Shown: positions 14,328 to 15,494 of the stretch, piece by piece | Layout: the number at the start of each line of letters is the position of its first letter | Position numbering within the stretch: position 1 is the stretch's first letter | Position numbers and translations under genes: made by a program | Notes under the pieces: generated by a model | Told to the model about the DNA's origin: nothing | The model's input: the letters and a program-made list of their open reading frames with translations, nothing else | The model's database searches: none | Source: an uncultured Oscillospiraceae bacterium | GTDB lineage: Bacteria; Bacillota; Clostridia; Oscillospirales; Oscillospiraceae | Length of the DNA stretch: 15,494 bases | Assembly: GCA_910577915.1 (NCBI GenBank) | Contig: CAJTOM010000061.1 | Location: 1 to 15,494 of the forward strand | Reading direction: 5' to 3'

Positions 14328-15146
14328 TTATGAGTAAAGGTAAATATTTGATAACCCATATCGTGCTCTATAATCTCCATCTGATACAACAATTTTTATG
14401 GCGCTTACGTAACTCAACGGTATTTCAATGCTTTTAGGTTCCATTTCACCGGCAAGTGTAATTGTCTGAAGTGTTGTTGTATAAGTTTCTCCATTATCAT
14501 CCATGGCGAGAACACTAAGTTCCAAGTTCCCTTGAGAAGTATTGTCGACATGCCCATACGTAAAAGAAAGCTTGGAGTATTTATTTTTTAGATGCACATA
14601 AAAATAATCTTCATCTGACAATACCACGCCTTTTCCAAAAGAGTTCATCCCCATAGAAAATGTGCTACCATTTCCAAGCGAATACACCTCAATATTATGA
14701 GGATCAGAGACCGTTTTCTCCCAGGATAGTTTTGACTTCTCTGGTTTCTGGTTGCCTAAAATGGTAGTATTTTCTGTTGCATCATACTTTAATATTTCCC
14801 CTAGCATATAGGTATTTAGCAGGGTTTGAGAGTAGTAAGCATTACCTTCAACAAGTGCCACAGAATTGTTTATCGGATCACCTAAGTTCATAAGTTCACC
14901 ATCAATAATTAGATTAGCATTCTTAAGTTCTGCGGTTTTTTGTGAACCAAGCTGTTTGATTTTTTCCTCTAAACTAACATTATCAGCACTTAATTCCTTA
15001 TTTTTATTTTCATAATTCTGAGCGTCAGCATAAGTTGTATGTGTAAGGGAAGGTAGCTTGCTTAGCATATCAGCCGTTGACATATCAGATATTTTCTCGG
15101 TAGGGAGGCCAAGATTTTCAAGAGAGGTTTTTACTGTAGATAGTGT
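14328..15146 (-). pseudogene. Coiled-coil protein with NPCBM-like domain, 5' end lost to IS insertion
   Basis: The open frame runs from the IS border (about 15146) to TAA at 14328. The first internal ATG (15083) gives 251 residues but has no clear ribosome binding site, so the native N-terminus is missing. Visible parts are LSTVKTSLENLGLPTEKISD, a coiled coil (NYENKNKELSADNVSLEEKI) and a C-terminal beta domain. That domain (YFYVHLKNKYSKLSFTYGHV, IEIPLSYVSAIKIVVSDGDY, GLSNIYLY) has the layout of NPCBM/NEW2 carbohydrate-binding modules. Proteins of this kind are often exported, and a signal peptide could have been in the lost part. The gene is strongly AT-rich compared with the operon to its left, so it has a different origin. 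The role of the native protein is unknown. Confidence 0.65.
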
Positions 15147-15147
15147 C

Positions 15148-15176
15148 TACACAAGGTAAAGTGATTGTGATAGAAT
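15148..15176 (+). promoter_or_regulatory. Candidate transposase promoter
   Basis: TACACA (15148-15153) and TAGAAT (15171-15176) are 17 bp apart and match the -35 and -10 consensus at 4/6 and 5/6 positions. They lie 32 bp before the transposase start, inside the IS end. Confidence 0.4.
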
Positions 15177-15207
15177 AGAAGCATCATAAAAGAGGGAGGA
15201 CAAGGAA

Positions 15208-15494
15208 ATGGATGCATCCTATCACAGACATGACATAAGCGATAAAGTGTGGTCGTTGCTGGAACCACATCTGCCGGGACAACGTGGCCAGTGGGGTGGG
15301 ATTGCTCAGGATAACCGCCGTTTTATCAACGCGGTGTTTTGGGTATTGCGGACTGGAGCGCCCTGGCGTGACCTGCCTCCCGATTACGGAAAGTGGGGCA
15401 GTGTTCATCAGAGGTTCATCCGATGGCGCAGAAAAGGTGTTTGGGAAAAACTTCTGGAAACTCTGATCGATGAACCAGATTATGAATGGCTGAT
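15208..15494 (+). CDS. IS5-family transposase, N-terminal part (cut by window edge)
   Basis: ATG 15208 follows GGGAGG (15194-15199) at good spacing, and 95 residues are visible. MDASYHRHDISDKVWSLLEP, then RRFINAVFWVLRTGAPWRDL and PPDYGKWGSVHQRFIRW match the DUF4096 N-terminal region of IS5/IS427-group transposases. In that group the catalytic DDE part is often in a second frame joined by programmed frameshifting; that part is off the edge. The enzyme moves the IS by cut-and-paste. It is the only convincing plus-strand gene in the window. Confidence 0.93.
   Translation, partial: MDASYHRHDISDKVWSLLEPHLPGQRGQWGGIAQDNRRFINAVFWVLRTGAPWRDLPPDYGKWGSVHQRFIRWRRKGVWEKLLETLIDEPDYEWL

Larger units (their letters stand above)
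15141..15494 (+). mobile_element. Left end of an IS5-family insertion sequence
   Basis: The IS begins at about 15141 (near TAGTGTCTACACAAGG) and runs off the right edge. The border is inferred from the point where the leftward NPCBM-like frame breaks at a TAG (15147-15149), just before transposase promoter-like sequence. GTAGA/TCTAC (15136-15150) forms a small inverted repeat across the border. The right terminal repeat is outside the window, so the exact end and target duplication cannot be fixed. Confidence 0.75.

Noticed and set aside
1..15494. CRISPR array, tRNA or rRNA genes
   Set aside because: No regularly spaced repeats and no tRNA- or rRNA-like sequence were seen on either strand.

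Overview
The window looks like a Clostridia-class Bacillota chromosome, probably an Oscillospiraceae-type gut bacterium. This rests on the GC-rich ftsY and smc genes, their Firmicutes order, AGGAGG-type ribosome binding sites and the Tn916-type recombination genes. I cannot name the genus. Positions 1-4426 are ordinary chromosome on the minus strand: the 5' part of ftsY, the complete smc, and just upstream of smc a short coding tail that may be the 3' end of rnc, the usual neighbour of smc.

From about 4465 to the right edge the DNA is accessory, and almost every gene reads leftward. The chromosome-proximal end carries a Tn916-type module: a tyrosine integrase and a small excisionase, both AT-richer than their surroundings. 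The position of the integrase next to smc suggests an integrative element inserted at the 3' end of rnc, with the far attachment site outside the window. Next come about 420 bp with several palindromes and no convincing gene, then a type II partition cassette (parM-parR) bounded by two strong rho-independent terminators.

Upstream of parMR, from 13854 down to 8219, lies a tightly packed run of DNA-processing genes. In transcription order these are a zinc-ribbon protein, a RecD2-type SF1B helicase, an unrecognised 157-aa protein, a protein whose layout suggests a single-strand-annealing or ssDNA-handling role (frameshifted near 10000), a small membrane-anchored protein (split by an in-frame TAG), and a DnaG-like primase with a zinc finger and TOPRIM motifs. 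Overlaps and short gaps suggest co-transcription. Together with parMR this looks like the replication, repair and maintenance part of a conjugative element or integrated plasmid. No relaxase, coupling protein or type IV secretion gene is visible here.

The right end (13910-15494) is a scrap yard. It holds the 3' remnant of a gene that probably headed the operon, a short remnant resembling the C-terminus of a large serine recombinase, an AT-rich gene with a coiled coil and an NPCBM-like carbohydrate-binding domain that has lost its 5' end, and the left end of an IS5-family insertion sequence that caused that truncation. By eye, the GC content changes sharply at about 4465, 6340, 14000 and 15140, which supports a mosaic built by successive insertions.
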